A DNA stretch of 64,000 bases, from contig DATNPX010000056.1 of the NCBI GenBank assembly GCA_036702975.1, forward strand, positions 201,736 to 265,735. The letters are read 5' to 3'. The stretch's first letter is position 1; every line of letters starts with the position of its first letter. The stretch comes from DATNPX01 sp036702975 (GTDB taxonomy: Bacteria; Cyanobacteriota; Vampirovibrionia; Obscuribacterales; Obscuribacteraceae). Positions 7,772 to 16,037 of the stretch are shown piece after piece. The notes below the pieces were generated by a model. The model searched no databases. It had not been told where the DNA came from and worked only from the letters and a program-made list of their open reading frames with translations. Made by a program: the position numbers and the translations under genes.

Positions 7772-8629
7772 TCATGGAGCCGTTTCTTCGGTGGTGCCAT
7801 CTGGTTTTAGTCGGTAGGTATGCCGCACAGATCTCGACTGATTTGCGGCCTTGCTTTCACTTGACACGCGTAGCGATCTTTCTTTACCGTCTGGTTCCTT
7901 AACTACAGCGTAGTCGAAGCTTTCCTGGTGCCCACTAGCAAGTGTCATCGACATTCGAGTGAGGTTCATTCGGCTGTCGAAGCTGTAGCTTTCTACCGAT
8001 AGCGGTGTTCCGTTTTTGTCAGTCGCCTTGCTCACACGAGTTAAGACTCTATTTGTGTCGTCGTAACGCTCGATGTATGAGCCCTCAGTTACTTTGTGGA
8101 GCGAGACTTTTTCAGCGGTGATAACGTTACCGTTTAAGGTACTCTTTGTACTCTTTGTTCTGTCTGGTTTGTCGAACTCGGGAAGTCCTGCCAAATCGTT
8201 GTCTTCACCAGGCAAATATTGAATCGCGTCGGTTCCGGTGCAATCGGTTGTTGCTGATGCTTTGCTTTTTGAATCTATTCTGGATGGTTCGATAATGCTG
8301 GGTATATAAAGCTGGCTGTCGTCTACAAAGACGTCACCGTGTCCATCAGGTCGAAAGACACTGCTGTTTCCGCTCTTGCTTTGCTCTCTTGGTGTTAGGT
8401 CTGGTTGTGGTGCCTCTCCGCCTAGCTCAGGAATAAAGTAGATACCATTAGCGTCTTGCTTAACTCTGGCTTGTGTCTTTGGATCAAGCTCTTTTAGCAC
8501 TTTGGCTGAGACGATAACTCCAGAGCTTGTGGTGTATGCGGCGTCGTGGAGAACGTTTGTATGTTCCGTACATTTTTTGCCGAGATGAGAATCATGTGTG
8601 CCATCAAATATAGTGCTAAGTTCGGACAT
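7772..8629 (-). CDS. Uncharacterised 285-aa soluble protein
   Basis: No signal peptide or membrane helix. The C-terminal half has repeating strand-turn segments (SYIERYDDTNRVLTRVSKAT, ESYSFDSRMNLTRMSMTL) reminiscent of YD/Rhs-type beta repeats but too short to call. The gene is similar in size and style to the one at 29733-30560. The ribosome-binding site is strong (AAGGAGCGAAGAA before ATG) and the gene begins 11 bp after the 8641-10395 gene ends, so the two are very likely one operon. Function unknown. Confidence 0.6.
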   Translation of the reverse strand: MSELSTIFDGTHDSHLGKKCTEHTNVLHDAAYTTSSGVIVSAKVLKELDPKTQARVKQDANGIYFIPELGGEAPQPDLTPREQSKSGNSSVFRPDGHGDVFVDDSQLYIPSIIEPSRIDSKSKASATTDCTGTDAIQYLPGEDNDLAGLPEFDKPDRTKSTKSTLNGNVITAEKVSLHKVTEGSYIERYDDTNRVLTRVSKATDKNGTPLSVESYSFDSRMNLTRMSMTLASGHQESFDYAVVKEPDGKERSLRVSSESKAANQSRSVRHTYRLKPDGTTEETAP

Positions 8630-8640
8630 TTCTTCGCTCC

Positions 8641-10395
8641 TTAAGAGACTCGGTCTGACTTTGAGACTTGGTGCAATTTGGACTGCGCCTTTAGAATTTG
8701 CGCGTAGGCTGGGTTTGTGTTTCTGTAAATCGGAGCGGGATCGAATGGTCCCTCGTCGCTCAATAAATGTGCGTATCTCGGATCTTTGAGGACATCGTCA
8801 TATCGTGCAGGTTTGCCATTGAGGATTACGTCTTGGGAAACTCCTTGCCAGGCGAGACTGTAGTCTTGATGCTCTCTACCGTGTTTCAGGTTTTGAATCG
8901 TATCCTCGTCTCTACCGTTTTTGTCCCGACCGCTCTTTTCTCCACCGTTGAAGATACCTTGCTGAATGGGATTTCCATTCGAATCCCAGAAGCCGAACTG
9001 AAATAGACGCTTAGACATTTTTGGATAGTTCGTCGGGTCTGCGTATTTACTCAGCGTGTAGTATTTCCAAGGTCCAACTACCAGCGCTGAGTCAGGAACA
9101 TCCTTCAGTCGTTCCTTCGTGTTTTTGTCATGCAGCGCATAAAATCCATTTCCGTCCATATAGAGTGAATCCGACGCGTTGGACACAAGTCCCTGAGCTG
9201 GTAATCGGCAATCTGCCTGCTTATACATCGCGTCTGCCAATTTGCGAGTCGGCACTCCCATGTTGAATGCCTTGCAAGCGGCGTATGTGAGTTCTGTATT
9301 TATCGGTGCTGTTATTGAGTCTGAATTGTTTCCTACGGCGGCTGGTCGGGTCATTACTTTGACTTTTAGTTCGTTCCCTTGGTCGTCTTTTAGAACGATT
9401 GTTTTGAAATGTTCTGGACGCATAAATTCAGGAATATTTCCTTGCGCCCATTCTCGCGCAATAGCTACTTGCCTTGCATCACCGAGAAGCCCTCGGTCAT
9501 GCGGATCTTGACTTTTCCCAAGATGAAGTTTGCCATTGAGAAATTCGCTTCCTGTCTCTAATTTGCTTTCCGTGCAAGCGGACGGAACGTGCTCTCCTTG
9601 TGCCTGCGGAGATCTGGTCTCGGTTGCGATTTTTGTTGGTGGTACCTCGGGCGTCGTTCGTTCATCCAGATATAGAGTGACGCCTTTATGTTTGTAAGGT
9701 CGAAGACAATCAGGTCCATGCTCCTCGACTCGAGCCATATATTTGACTCCGCCGCTGGTGAATGGTGTTATGGTGCCCCAATCACCGCCGAGTAGTCTTT
9801 GCGCTTCTATAGCTGCGTCTTGCGGCACTGGACCTGTGATCGCGCGACAGCCTGCAGGCAGCTGACCTGTGCTTCTCTCTGTTTTTGGAGCATCTTGAAA
9901 TGGCTGCGGATTCCCCTTCGGCTGATGCAAGTCAATCTGGTGCGGAACTGTCACGTGTTGTTCCGGTGCGTTCGGATATTTCGGGCAATTCTCCTGACCG
10001 TTCAAATAGCCGCGGTGGTATGCTTCAATTTGAGACGGTACTCTTTGATGCCTGAAGTGCTGTTCCGGTGCTCTGAAGGGCGAGAACGGCTGCCATGCAA
10101 ATTCTTCCGATTGTCCAGGATAGAACCGTCCGAATTGTTGCGGTGGCATCGACCAACGATAAGGCACAGCGAATATGAAAGGTGGTCTGTGCCAGTCGAG
10201 ATCAAAAACGATCTGCAAACTAGGCATGACTGATTGCTGCGAACAATTGAATTGCAATCCGTGAGTCCTTACCCGCGGTGCATACAGTTCTGAATAACTA
10301 TAGGCTTCTTTCAATAGTTGTTCATAGTGATCTTTCTGATGTTGAAATTGATCTTCTCTATGACAAGTTCCGTGCTCGTGCTTGTCGTAATTCAT
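8641..10395 (-). CDS. Uncharacterised protein with a C-terminal conserved hydrolase-like region
   Basis: The N-terminal ~200 residues are His/Gln/Pro-rich and low-complexity. The C-terminal ~300 residues contain a run of motifs I associate with an uncharacterised bacterial family: NSDSITAPINTELTYAACKA, VPTRKLADAMYKQAD, QDYSLAWQGVSQDVILNGKP and DVLKDPRYAHLLSDEGP. The pattern is typical of a conserved enzyme domain, but I cannot name its reaction. There is no signal peptide. The frame opens at TTG 10422; I prefer ATG 10395, with GGAG about 10 nt upstream. A promoter-like motif at 10489-10518 precedes it, and the 285-aa gene follows in an operon. Confidence 0.6.
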   Translation of the reverse strand: MNYDKHEHGTCHREDQFQHQKDHYEQLLKEAYSYSELYAPRVRTHGLQFNCSQQSVMPSLQIVFDLDWHRPPFIFAVPYRWSMPPQQFGRFYPGQSEEFAWQPFSPFRAPEQHFRHQRVPSQIEAYHRGYLNGQENCPKYPNAPEQHVTVPHQIDLHQPKGNPQPFQDAPKTERSTGQLPAGCRAITGPVPQDAAIEAQRLLGGDWGTITPFTSGGVKYMARVEEHGPDCLRPYKHKGVTLYLDERTTPEVPPTKIATETRSPQAQGEHVPSACTESKLETGSEFLNGKLHLGKSQDPHDRGLLGDARQVAIAREWAQGNIPEFMRPEHFKTIVLKDDQGNELKVKVMTRPAAVGNNSDSITAPINTELTYAACKAFNMGVPTRKLADAMYKQADCRLPAQGLVSNASDSLYMDGNGFYALHDKNTKERLKDVPDSALVVGPWKYYTLSKYADPTNYPKMSKRLFQFGFWDSNGNPIQQGIFNGGEKSGRDKNGRDEDTIQNLKHGREHQDYSLAWQGVSQDVILNGKPARYDDVLKDPRYAHLLSDEGPFDPAPIYRNTNPAYAQILKAQSKLHQVSKSDRVS

Positions 10396-10488
10396 GTGCG
10401 CTGTGCTCCGCCATATCACCAAAGATTTGTTCGAGCAATCGGCTTCCTCACGGAGACCGACTCTTTCCGAACTTACTTTCTCAATGAA

Positions 10489-10518
10489 GATAGAGAAGCG
10501 TTTGTGAGAAAATCGTGT
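10489..10518 (-). promoter_or_regulatory. Promoter-like motif, copy 4
   Basis: Minus-strand reading ACACGATTTTCTCAC, nine bases, then TCTATC. It sits in the gap between the end of the histidine kinase gene (10520) and the start of the next minus-strand gene (10395). That is where a fresh promoter would be needed. Confidence 0.55.
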
Positions 10519-10519
10519 A

Positions 10520-12352
10520 TCAGCTATGCACTTTCTTTTTGTTCGCTGTCAATTGTTCTTTAGGAATTCTGAAAAAGAAGGTACTGCCAGCGATGCCATC
10601 GCTTTGAACGCCAATTGTGCCGTTGTGTTGTTCGACAATGGCTTTGCAAATAGCAAGTCCAAGACCTGATCCTTCTACGCTTGGCTTACCATTGCCTTCT
10701 ATTCGTTCGAATCGTTTAAAGATTCTTTCTTGTTGGTCTATCGGAATGCCGGGCCCGGAATCAGTCACCCCTACTTCAATTTTGTCGACCAGGTCTCGCG
10801 CCACCACCTTCACTTCGGTTCCTTTAGGCGAGAACTTCATTGCATTCGATATAAAATTCACGACAACTTGTACCAGGCGATTTTCATCAGCTACTACGTC
10901 GGCATCCAGATGCTCAATCGTAAGTTTGCTGGAATCGCGCTCTGCAAGCGGTTGTACGGCTGCAACTGCGCGTCTTACAATATCGTCGACATTGGTAGGG
11001 TAGAATTTCATTTCGAGTTTGCCTGCATGCATTTTTTCAACATCGAGCAGACCCTCGATTAGCGTCATGACATAGGCTAGATTGTTTTCCGCATCTGATA
11101 CATTCTCAGAAACCTTTTCGGAGACTTCACCGCACACGCCTTCCGAAATCAAGCTGAGCGAAAATTCTACCGAATTTAGCGGAGTGCGAAGGTCGTGACT
11201 TATCATTGAGACGAATTCACGTTTCAACTGCTCCGCCCTCTTTCGGTCTGTTATATCGTGAGCGACGCAATACCAGCTCCGCTCATGTGGTAGACCCTGA
11301 GCCGACCACAACATATCCATTGTGCTGCCATCTTTCTTCAAAACGCGATTTTCAAAGGTTATCTTGACGGGTTCAGAAACCCTACTGCCGATCGGCTGAT
11401 CTGTGTAGCCAGCTTCGAGTATGTCAACAAATGCTCGACCAACCAGTTCGTCCGGTCGATAGCCCCATAATGCGATGCATGCTGGACTTACTTCCACGAA
11501 TGTACCGTTGTTGTTCACCGAGCAGAGAACATCTAGCGCGTTATCGACAATCGCTTTCTCCCTGCGTTTGGCGGCTGCAAGTGCATCGGCCATTCGATGA
11601 AAGGATTGGTCCACCGCAGAGATTTCGTCGCTACCTATAAGCGTTGGATTGAGAGGGATACCCTGAGCCACTCGAATCGTGTTGTCCGACAACAAACCTA
11701 GACGTCGGATCATTCCTCGAAAGAATAGTATGACAATTAAACTTGCCACCAGCACATTCGCCGGAATGCCGATCGTCAGGACCGTTTTGATCGAATTTCT
11801 CGATTCCTGCTCTCGCTTTTCGGACTTCTCTTCTTTCTCTTGATAGTAACTAAGGATGCTATTTAGCTGTCTGATCGCTTCATCTGAACGCGCTTTCAGT
11901 CTGTTCAAATATTTCAGGTGTTCTGGTCGATTCTGGCTTAGATAAGTGTTTTCAGCGGCCTGAAAGGTTGTAACGATGTCTTCGGCATTGCAGATTCTCT
12001 GAAGTTCGTTGATAGGGGCTATTTCTTCTGTTCCGCGAGCCCAGGTTTTGAGCTGGCGAATTTCATTTGGCAACCTTTCGTATGCTGCAGATGTCCAACT
12101 ATAGTCGACAGAACCAGGGCTGGACCACATAAGGCTGTGAAACATTTCCATCGATACATATTGAACGAGCGTGGACAACTTGGTCAAATGCTGAACTAGG
12201 GTTCGCACGCGATTTCCCTCATCAATCTGGCGGTTGGCGGTTTCTAGTTGTGCCCAGAGAACACCCACAAACAACAGTTCAAAGACCAACATGGTGCCGA
12301 AAACAATCGCGGCTTTGTGGGTTAGCTTCAGATTTGACGTCAAGTTTGACAT
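10520..12352 (-). CDS. Membrane sensor histidine kinase (HAMP-PAS-HisKA-HATPase)
   Basis: Two membrane helices (KAAIVFGTMLVFELLFVGVL near residues 13-33 and VLTIGIPANVLVASLIVILF near 190-212) flank a ~155-residue helical sensor domain. Then come a HAMP linker, a PAS domain (NALDVLCSVNNNGTFVEVSP, GYRPDELVGRAF), and HisKA with the phospho-acceptor box FVSMISHDLRTPLNSVEFSL. The ATPase has an N box (NFISNAMKF), G1 (DSGPGIP) and G2 (GSGLGLAIC). All catalytic boxes are intact. It phosphorylates a response regulator, most likely the divergently encoded OmpR-type regulator 240 bp away. A promoter-like motif copy lies 130 bp upstream. Confidence 0.93.
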   Translation of the reverse strand: MSNLTSNLKLTHKAAIVFGTMLVFELLFVGVLWAQLETANRQIDEGNRVRTLVQHLTKLSTLVQYVSMEMFHSLMWSSPGSVDYSWTSAAYERLPNEIRQLKTWARGTEEIAPINELQRICNAEDIVTTFQAAENTYLSQNRPEHLKYLNRLKARSDEAIRQLNSILSYYQEKEEKSEKREQESRNSIKTVLTIGIPANVLVASLIVILFFRGMIRRLGLLSDNTIRVAQGIPLNPTLIGSDEISAVDQSFHRMADALAAAKRREKAIVDNALDVLCSVNNNGTFVEVSPACIALWGYRPDELVGRAFVDILEAGYTDQPIGSRVSEPVKITFENRVLKKDGSTMDMLWSAQGLPHERSWYCVAHDITDRKRAEQLKREFVSMISHDLRTPLNSVEFSLSLISEGVCGEVSEKVSENVSDAENNLAYVMTLIEGLLDVEKMHAGKLEMKFYPTNVDDIVRRAVAAVQPLAERDSSKLTIEHLDADVVADENRLVQVVVNFISNAMKFSPKGTEVKVVARDLVDKIEVGVTDSGPGIPIDQQERIFKRFERIEGNGKPSVEGSGLGLAICKAIVEQHNGTIGVQSDGIAGSTFFFRIPKEQLTANKKKVHS

Positions 12353-12480
12353 TTGAATTTTGGCAATCGCTGAAAGTTTGAATGGTTTCGTTGAGGCTTT
12401 GCCGGTTCCCGTAATCTTATGCCTAGTCTAGAATCGCTGGTCCCATCCAATTATGATCCTTGTCAGCTTAGTTAGCTTAA

Positions 12481-12510
12481 CCTAAAAGAGCTATTGTGAA
12501 AAATTCGTGT
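12481..12510 (-). promoter_or_regulatory. Promoter-like motif, copy 5
   Basis: Minus-strand reading ACACGAATTTTTCAC, nine bases, then TTTAGG. It lies in the intergenic region between the divergent kinase and regulator genes and points toward the kinase gene, leaving a leader of about 120 nt. Confidence 0.5.
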
Positions 12511-12592
12511 GGGATAATGCGTAAAATGATGGGCACATGGCTAGCATACTAAAACTGTCTGCAAGCAACTCGTTGGCAAAGGTGTTAATTAG

Positions 12593-13279
12593 ATGGCCAA
12601 AATTCTGATCGTCGAAGATGATGTTAAGTTCGCTCAAAAGGTGCGAGAGTTTTTGCAGCACGAACAGCACGTGGTCGATATGGCACACAATGGAGATGAT
12701 GGTTGGCAGTTTCTGCAATCATATCAATATGATGTAGTTCTGCTTGATTGGAATTTGCCCGGTATGGCTGGCGTTGATCTTTGTAAAAAGCACAGAGCCA
12801 CTGGTGGAACCACTCCGATTTTGATGTTGACCGGCAAAGACTCAATCGACGACAAAGAGAATGGCCTGGATGCCGGAGCCGATGACTACTTGACCAAGCC
12901 TTTCCATGCAAGAGAGCTGACGGCTCGAGTTCGAGCTTTAACAAGACGACCGGCTGCGATGTACACCGAGAAGATCACGCTAGGAAATCTCACGCTTGAT
13001 TCTTCTTCCTGCCGCGTGACGAAAGATGGGAAGGAGCTTCAGCTCCAGCTCAAAGAGTTTACATTGCTGGAATTCATGATGAAGTATCCAAACAAAGTCT
13101 TTAGCGCAAAAGTATTGTTGGAAAGACTTTGGGATGCTGACAAAGAAGCGTCGGAAGACACTATACGTACCTATATGAAGACCTTGCGTAGGAAGATTTC
13201 TACCGACGACTACTGTCCTATAAAGACGATCCATGGTGTTGGCTACAAACTAGAAATGGAAGACCAAGCCGCTCCTTAG
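12593..13279 (+). CDS. OmpR/PhoB-family response regulator
   Basis: An N-terminal receiver domain has the acidic pair D9-D10, phospho-acceptor D52 (VVLLDWNLPGMAG), T80 and K102 (YLTKPF), all as the family requires. A C-terminal winged-helix DNA-binding domain follows (LKEFTLLEFMMKYP, DTIRTYMKTLRRKI, TIHGVGYKLE). The 228-residue length is typical. It should bind tandem direct repeats about one helical turn apart and control transcription when phosphorylated by the divergent kinase. The shared motif near six minus-strand units contains GTGA and GTGT 11 bp apart, so it could be a target, but this is inference. Confidence 0.95.
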   Translation: MAKILIVEDDVKFAQKVREFLQHEQHVVDMAHNGDDGWQFLQSYQYDVVLLDWNLPGMAGVDLCKKHRATGGTTPILMLTGKDSIDDKENGLDAGADDYLTKPFHARELTARVRALTRRPAAMYTEKITLGNLTLDSSSCRVTKDGKELQLQLKEFTLLEFMMKYPNKVFSAKVLLERLWDADKEASEDTIRTYMKTLRRKISTDDYCPIKTIHGVGYKLEMEDQAAP

Positions 13280-13523
13280 CTCGCCATATTCTGGTGGCAC
13301 ACTTTCTGAGTTGTCTTTCCTTCGATCTGTTTGGATGATCGAATCGATACACGCGCATTTCACAGTCGAACATTTATCGTGCCGCTAAATGTGGTATTTG
13401 CTCGCTCGCGGCGTCGAGCGAATTCTTCTACACGCCCGATAGAAGAATTAGTGCCACTACAGCCGGTTCATCTTCCCCACTGCGACTGGCAACATCGTAA
13501 CGATAATCAAGGAGTAGTTAAAT

Positions 13524-14228
13524 ATGGTATATCCACAGAAAGAACAGCACGTTCCTCACGAAAGACCGGCGGAACGACTGCGTGATGACCAATGCCATGC
13601 GTTTGATCGGGAACGCTTGGAATACCTGGCTCCGGTTCCAATGCCGTACGCGTGCCCCGAAATGTCACTTCGTGTCGGTGGACAATTCGCTATGCCGGAT
13701 TTTTTGCCACCAATTTCGCTCGAATTTCCGAATCCTACAGAACGTTTTCCTGGCTGTTTCGATCAGCAAGCGATTCCAGCTCCATTTATGCCTGGATGTC
13801 GCAATGAGATTGGGGCAATTGTTGGGTCATTTTTTGGTGATAGATTTCCAAGACCACCATTTGCTGAAAACTTCTTTCCACCGCCTCTCGCAGAACTTCC
13901 ACAGTTTACCGAACGACGAGGCTTCCATCACCCGCACCGGTACCCGATGCCGTTCCCTGTTCCTGGCGTAGAGTTTGGTCCGCCTGTTCTTCCAGAGATT
14001 GATATGTTGCTGCGGCGTCCACCGGTTTATGAGGTGGGACCGCGCTGCTACAACATGGGTTGGCGTCCAGAAAGAGAAGACTGCTATCCGCCCATGCGTT
14101 GGGGTCATGGTTTCCATGGCAGTCACAGATTTTTGAGACCAAACCATGACGTACCCACGCACCCTGGAAGACAAGGTTCAGTGCCCCCAGTCGGCCATGG
14201 TTCGTACCCGAACGGGATTCCCGGATAG
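13524..14228 (+). CDS. Proline/phenylalanine-rich low-complexity protein (234 aa)
   Basis: ATG 13524 follows AAGGAG with suitable spacing. The protein is dominated by Pro, Phe, Arg, His and Gly (FFPPPLAELPQF, YPMPFPVPGVEFGPPVLP, PPMRWGHGFHGSHRF) with few charged pairs and no signal peptide. It resembles the low-complexity N-terminus of the 8641-10395 protein in composition. Probably an extended, unstructured protein; function unknown. The 240-bp gap after the response regulator contains no other gene I can support. Confidence 0.5.
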   Translation: MVYPQKEQHVPHERPAERLRDDQCHAFDRERLEYLAPVPMPYACPEMSLRVGGQFAMPDFLPPISLEFPNPTERFPGCFDQQAIPAPFMPGCRNEIGAIVGSFFGDRFPRPPFAENFFPPPLAELPQFTERRGFHHPHRYPMPFPVPGVEFGPPVLPEIDMLLRRPPVYEVGPRCYNMGWRPEREDCYPPMRWGHGFHGSHRFLRPNHDVPTHPGRQGSVPPVGHGSYPNGIPG

Positions 14229-14287
14229 AGTCGTTTTCACTAGGTGTCCTCAAGCGGTGCGCTCTTCTGGCGCATCGCTTTTTGTTC

Positions 14288-14312
14288 TGTTGTTGTTGTT
14301 GTTGTTGTTGTT
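14288..14312. repeat. (TGT)n trinucleotide microsatellite
   Basis: About eight consecutive TGT units lie between two convergent genes. Slippage here would not affect a reading frame. It adjoins a long palindrome at 14331. Confidence 0.85.
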
Positions 14313-14330
14313 TGCCGTTCCAATATTGAA

Positions 14331-14364
14331 AGTCGCGTCCAGTAGCATGCTACTAGACGCGACT
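14331..14364. terminator. 34-bp near-perfect palindrome between convergent genes
   Basis: AGTCGCGTC at 14331 pairs with GACGCGACT at 14356-14364, and the centre AGTAGCATGCTACT is itself palindromic; only one C/A pair is mismatched. It lies between the stops of two convergent genes (14228 and 14402), the expected place for a bidirectional terminator. It lacks a clean U-tract. Confidence 0.55.
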
Positions 14365-14401
14365 CGTCCCTGCGCGTGGAAAGGCTTTGCGAAACTTGGT
14401 T

Positions 14402-15097
14402 TCAGAATCCACTCAATATGATGCCGCTGCTTTGACCGGCACCCGACATACTCCACTCGCCGCCGCCGGGCGATGAGCCACCAACACCAATGCTGAGGCT
14501 TGGGCTGCCGGGCACTCCAACGCTAAGGTTAGGAGAGGCTCCCGAAGAATCGCCACCCTGAAATTCATCGCGTCCCCAGGCATCTGGAAGGTAGGAGCCG
14601 TGACCGGTGGTCAAACCCTGTGCGTTTATGCCTGTTATACCTGCGTTGATTCTGTGACTTGCGTCAAAACCGTCGCCACCACCGCCAATGCCTATATCAA
14701 TTCCTACGCCAGCGCCAGGAATCGAAATACCCGCTCCGCCGCCTAGGCTGCTTGAGGAGAGCCCATAGGGCGGCGGACCGTTACTGCCCTCATCTCCGTA
14801 AATGAGTTCGGCTTGTCCGCCTGCTTCGTAGACGAAGCTGTCCAGGCACGTTGGTGGTAATCCGTTTCGAGTCGGTAGACCTCCTGCCGGTCCGCCGAAG
14901 TTGATAGATACTCCTGCCCCGCCTACGCTGACCCCAAATGAGGTGCCAGGTCCGTTGACTCCGGCTTGAAATCCAACACCAGGGCCGGTGCCGACTCCGA
15001 CGTAACCGTCTGCATACGATGGTAAAAAAGACAGGCTCAGCACGCCGCTGATAATTACGGGTGTAAGAGTCCTGATTCGAAGACGATTGCAAAACAT
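14402..15097 (-). CDS. Secreted glycine/serine-rich protein (231 aa)
   Basis: It has a signal peptide (PVIISGVLSLSFLPSYA), then a mature chain of Gly/Ser/Pro-rich segments with alternating hydrophobics (GVGIDIGIGGGGDGF, SPSLSIGVGGSSPGGG), suggesting extended beta or disordered structure. A central part contains a single Cys (LPPTCLDSFVYEAGG). It is probably surface-exposed or secreted; no family is recognised. ATG 15097 has AGGAG 9 nt upstream. A promoter-like motif copy lies at 15186-15215, about 90 bp upstream. Confidence 0.6.
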   Translation of the reverse strand: MFCNRLRIRTLTPVIISGVLSLSFLPSYADGYVGVGTGPGVGFQAGVNGPGTSFGVSVGGAGVSINFGGPAGGLPTRNGLPPTCLDSFVYEAGGQAELIYGDEGSNGPPPYGLSSSSLGGGAGISIPGAGVGIDIGIGGGGDGFDASHRINAGITGINAQGLTTGHGSYLPDAWGRDEFQGGDSSGASPNLSVGVPGSPSLSIGVGGSSPGGGEWSMSGAGQSSGIILSGF

Positions 15098-15185
15098 GGT
15101 AAAAGTACTCCTGAAATTTTCAAAAGTCGCAGTTTAGGACGCTGCCAGCAATCTCGGACCGCAGGTGCATTGCCGTTGTTCGCAT

Positions 15186-15215
15186 CCTAATGTTCCGAGT
15201 ATGAAAATTGCGTGT
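15186..15215 (-). promoter_or_regulatory. Promoter-like motif, copy 6
   Basis: Minus-strand reading ACACGCAATTTTCAT, nine bases, then ATTAGG. This is the most divergent first block, but the spacing and the TA of the second box are kept. It precedes the secreted Gly-rich protein gene. Confidence 0.45.
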
Positions 15216-15270
15216 ATTGATTTGCGGTTATTTCACCAATCGCTTTAAACCGCACAAACAAAGTGAGTGT

Positions 15271-16035
15271 CTATCCTGCTGCCGTCTTGCTAGCAATCCG
15301 CTCATCACCGATGATGACTCCGTCTTTGACTCGCACGATTCGGCGGGCTCGGCTCGCCGTTTCGGGATCGTGGGTTACGACTACCACGGTCATACCGTCA
15401 TTCACTAAGCCTTCCAGCAAATTCATAAATTCTGCTGCGGTCGCGCTATCGAGAGCACCCGTAGGCTCATCCGCGAGCAACAGCAGCGGATGATTGGCAA
15501 GCGCTCGCGCAATTGAAACGCGCTGCTGCTGACCGCCTGACAGTTCGCTTGGACGATGTGTGAGTCGATTGCTCAATCCGACAAGCGTTAACACCTCTTC
15601 CGCTCTCTTTTTTCTCTGTTCGAGTGGTACGCCGGCGTAGACGAGCGGTAGCATGACATTGTTCAACGCCGTCATTTGCGGAAGCAAGTTGAACTGCTGA
15701 AAAATAAATCCAATTGTTTTATTCCTAATTGCCGCCAATTCATCTTCGTTTCGTTGATGAATCGCCTTGCCATCAAGAATGTACTCTCCGGCAGTCGGTC
15801 TATCGAGGCAGCCGATTATATTCATCAATGTTGATTTACCGGAGCCCGACGTTCCCATAATCGCGACATAATCGTTCTTTCTGATCGTCAGGCTGACTTT
15901 ATTTAACGCATGTACAGGCTCGGAACCCAACGTATATGTCTTCACGATGTTGCGTAGTTCTATCAGAGCTTCCGCCTGCGGTTCTTTTGACGGCTCTCTT
16001 TTCGAAACTGATGAGGGATCATGCACACTTACCAC
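15271..16035 (-). CDS. MacB/LolD-type ABC transporter ATPase
   Basis: A complete ABC ATPase: Walker A GTSGSGKST, Q-loop FQQFNLLPQM, signature LSGGQQQRVSIARAL, Walker B LLLLADEPTGALD and the switch His (VVVVTHD). The 254-residue length and the GALD motif fit the MacB/LolD/FtsE-type family. It hydrolyses ATP to drive the adjoining FtsX-like permease as a separate subunit. It is the last gene of the efflux operon; GTG 16035 lies 2 bp past the permease stop. Confidence 0.93.
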   Translation of the reverse strand: MVSVHDPSSVSKREPSKEPQAEALIELRNIVKTYTLGSEPVHALNKVSLTIRKNDYVAIMGTSGSGKSTLMNIIGCLDRPTAGEYILDGKAIHQRNEDELAAIRNKTIGFIFQQFNLLPQMTALNNVMLPLVYAGVPLEQRKKRAEEVLTLVGLSNRLTHRPSELSGGQQQRVSIARALANHPLLLLADEPTGALDSATAAEFMNLLEGLVNDGMTVVVVTHDPETASRARRIVRVKDGVIIGDERIASKTAAG

Positions 16036-16037
16036 TG

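Noticed and set aside
12624..13234. Minus-strand frames opposite the response regulator
   Set aside because: Antisense shadows of a gene whose receiver and winged-helix residues are all conserved.
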